64,000 nucleotides of DNA from a bacterium (GTDB lineage Bacteria > Bdellovibrionota_B > Oligoflexia > Silvanigrellales > Silvanigrellaceae). The translations under genes were made by a program, and so were the position numbers. Under the pieces are notes generated by a model. The model was not told the origin of the DNA. It was given only the letters and a program-made list of their open reading frames with translations, and ran no database searches. Of this stretch, positions 63,928 to 64,000 are shown in pieces (the stretch's first letter is position 1; each line of letters starts with the position of its first letter). The stretch lies in the NCBI GenBank assembly GCA_009918675.1, contig RGDM01000006.1, positions 33,082 to 97,081 on the forward strand, in the 5' to 3' direction.

Positions 63928-64000
63928 ATGAAAAAGTGCAACCGTTCTTTTGTTAGTCAAAGGCAAGCAGCACCAATAGCCATCGCTCTCCTGTTGGCAG
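63928..64000 (+). CDS. Exported protein, first codons (probably GspD secretin)
   Basis: Only 24 codons are inside the window, beginning MKKCNRSFVSQRQAAPIAIA with the hydrophobic LLLA next, a signal peptide. It starts two bases after the second gspC-like stop. Position after gspC suggests the outer-membrane secretin GspD; the fragment itself cannot prove it. Confidence 0.55.
   Translation, partial: MKKCNRSFVSQRQAAPIAIALLLA

Overview
The window is a gene-dense stretch of roughly balanced base composition from a Gram-negative bacterium. Evidence for this is the many signal peptides and lipoboxes, two beta-barrel-like proteins, the start of a type II secretion locus, a DsbA-like oxidoreductase and an M1 aminopeptidase. 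The regulator of the TIGR02147 type, the many unrecognised lipoproteins, FliW, a receiver-less sigma-54 activator and a long coiled-coil chemoreceptor together suggest Bdellovibrionota/Oligoflexia. That placement is an inference from gene content; no rRNA is present.

Layout. 1-4738: a partial secreted protein, YqeY, a neopullulanase-like lipoprotein amylase and a MalK-type ATPase, all on the minus strand and overlapping. 4818-8514: a subtilase and a DUF6209-like secreted protein. 8673-12853 (plus): M1 aminopeptidase, terminator, membrane class III adenylate cyclase. 12843-20030 (minus): a six-gene operon with an SsuD-like flavin monooxygenase, an aldo/keto reductase, a sugar-binding lipoprotein, two sugar permeases and a GH31 glycosidase. 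This composition closely matches the sulfoquinovose monooxygenase (sulfo-SMO) pathway known from Agrobacterium: import a sulfo-sugar glycoside, hydrolyse it, remove the sulfonate oxidatively and reduce the aldehyde to glucose. The ATPase and flavin reductase are not in the operon; the MalK at 3614-4738 could energise the transporter. 20237-22480: CoA-transferase/hydrolase and a double universal stress protein.

22639-31034: secreted proteins, heme A synthase, a barrel protein plus large lipoprotein pair, an RRM protein with a bidirectional terminator, and a lipoprotein coupled to a TIGR02147-type regulator. 31257-32857 is a broken asnB: its glutaminase and synthetase halves are in different frames with about 64 bases missing between them, and a 20-base direct repeat sits at its 3' end. 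32879-38764: PIG-L deacetylase, CPBP protease, DUF4337 protein, a lipoprotein, tRNA-Pro and RecD2. 38751-45256: SGNH hydrolase, barrel protein plus subtilase, an aminotransferase and two coupled lipoproteins. 45330-50884: a PEGA-domain protein, a PEGA-bearing Ser/Thr kinase with a TTG start, a secreted protein and FliW.

51077-56854: unknown proteins, an adenylate-kinase-like enzyme, dapA, a Nudix protein, a CAT-anticodon tRNA and a DsbA-like protein. The end of dapA lies in a perfect 29-base inverted repeat. 57045-61412: sigma-54 activator and chemoreceptor. 61567-64000: two tandem GspC-like genes and the first codons of what is probably gspD. No non-coding stretch exceeds 300 bases; no rRNA, insertion sequence, prophage or CRISPR array was seen.
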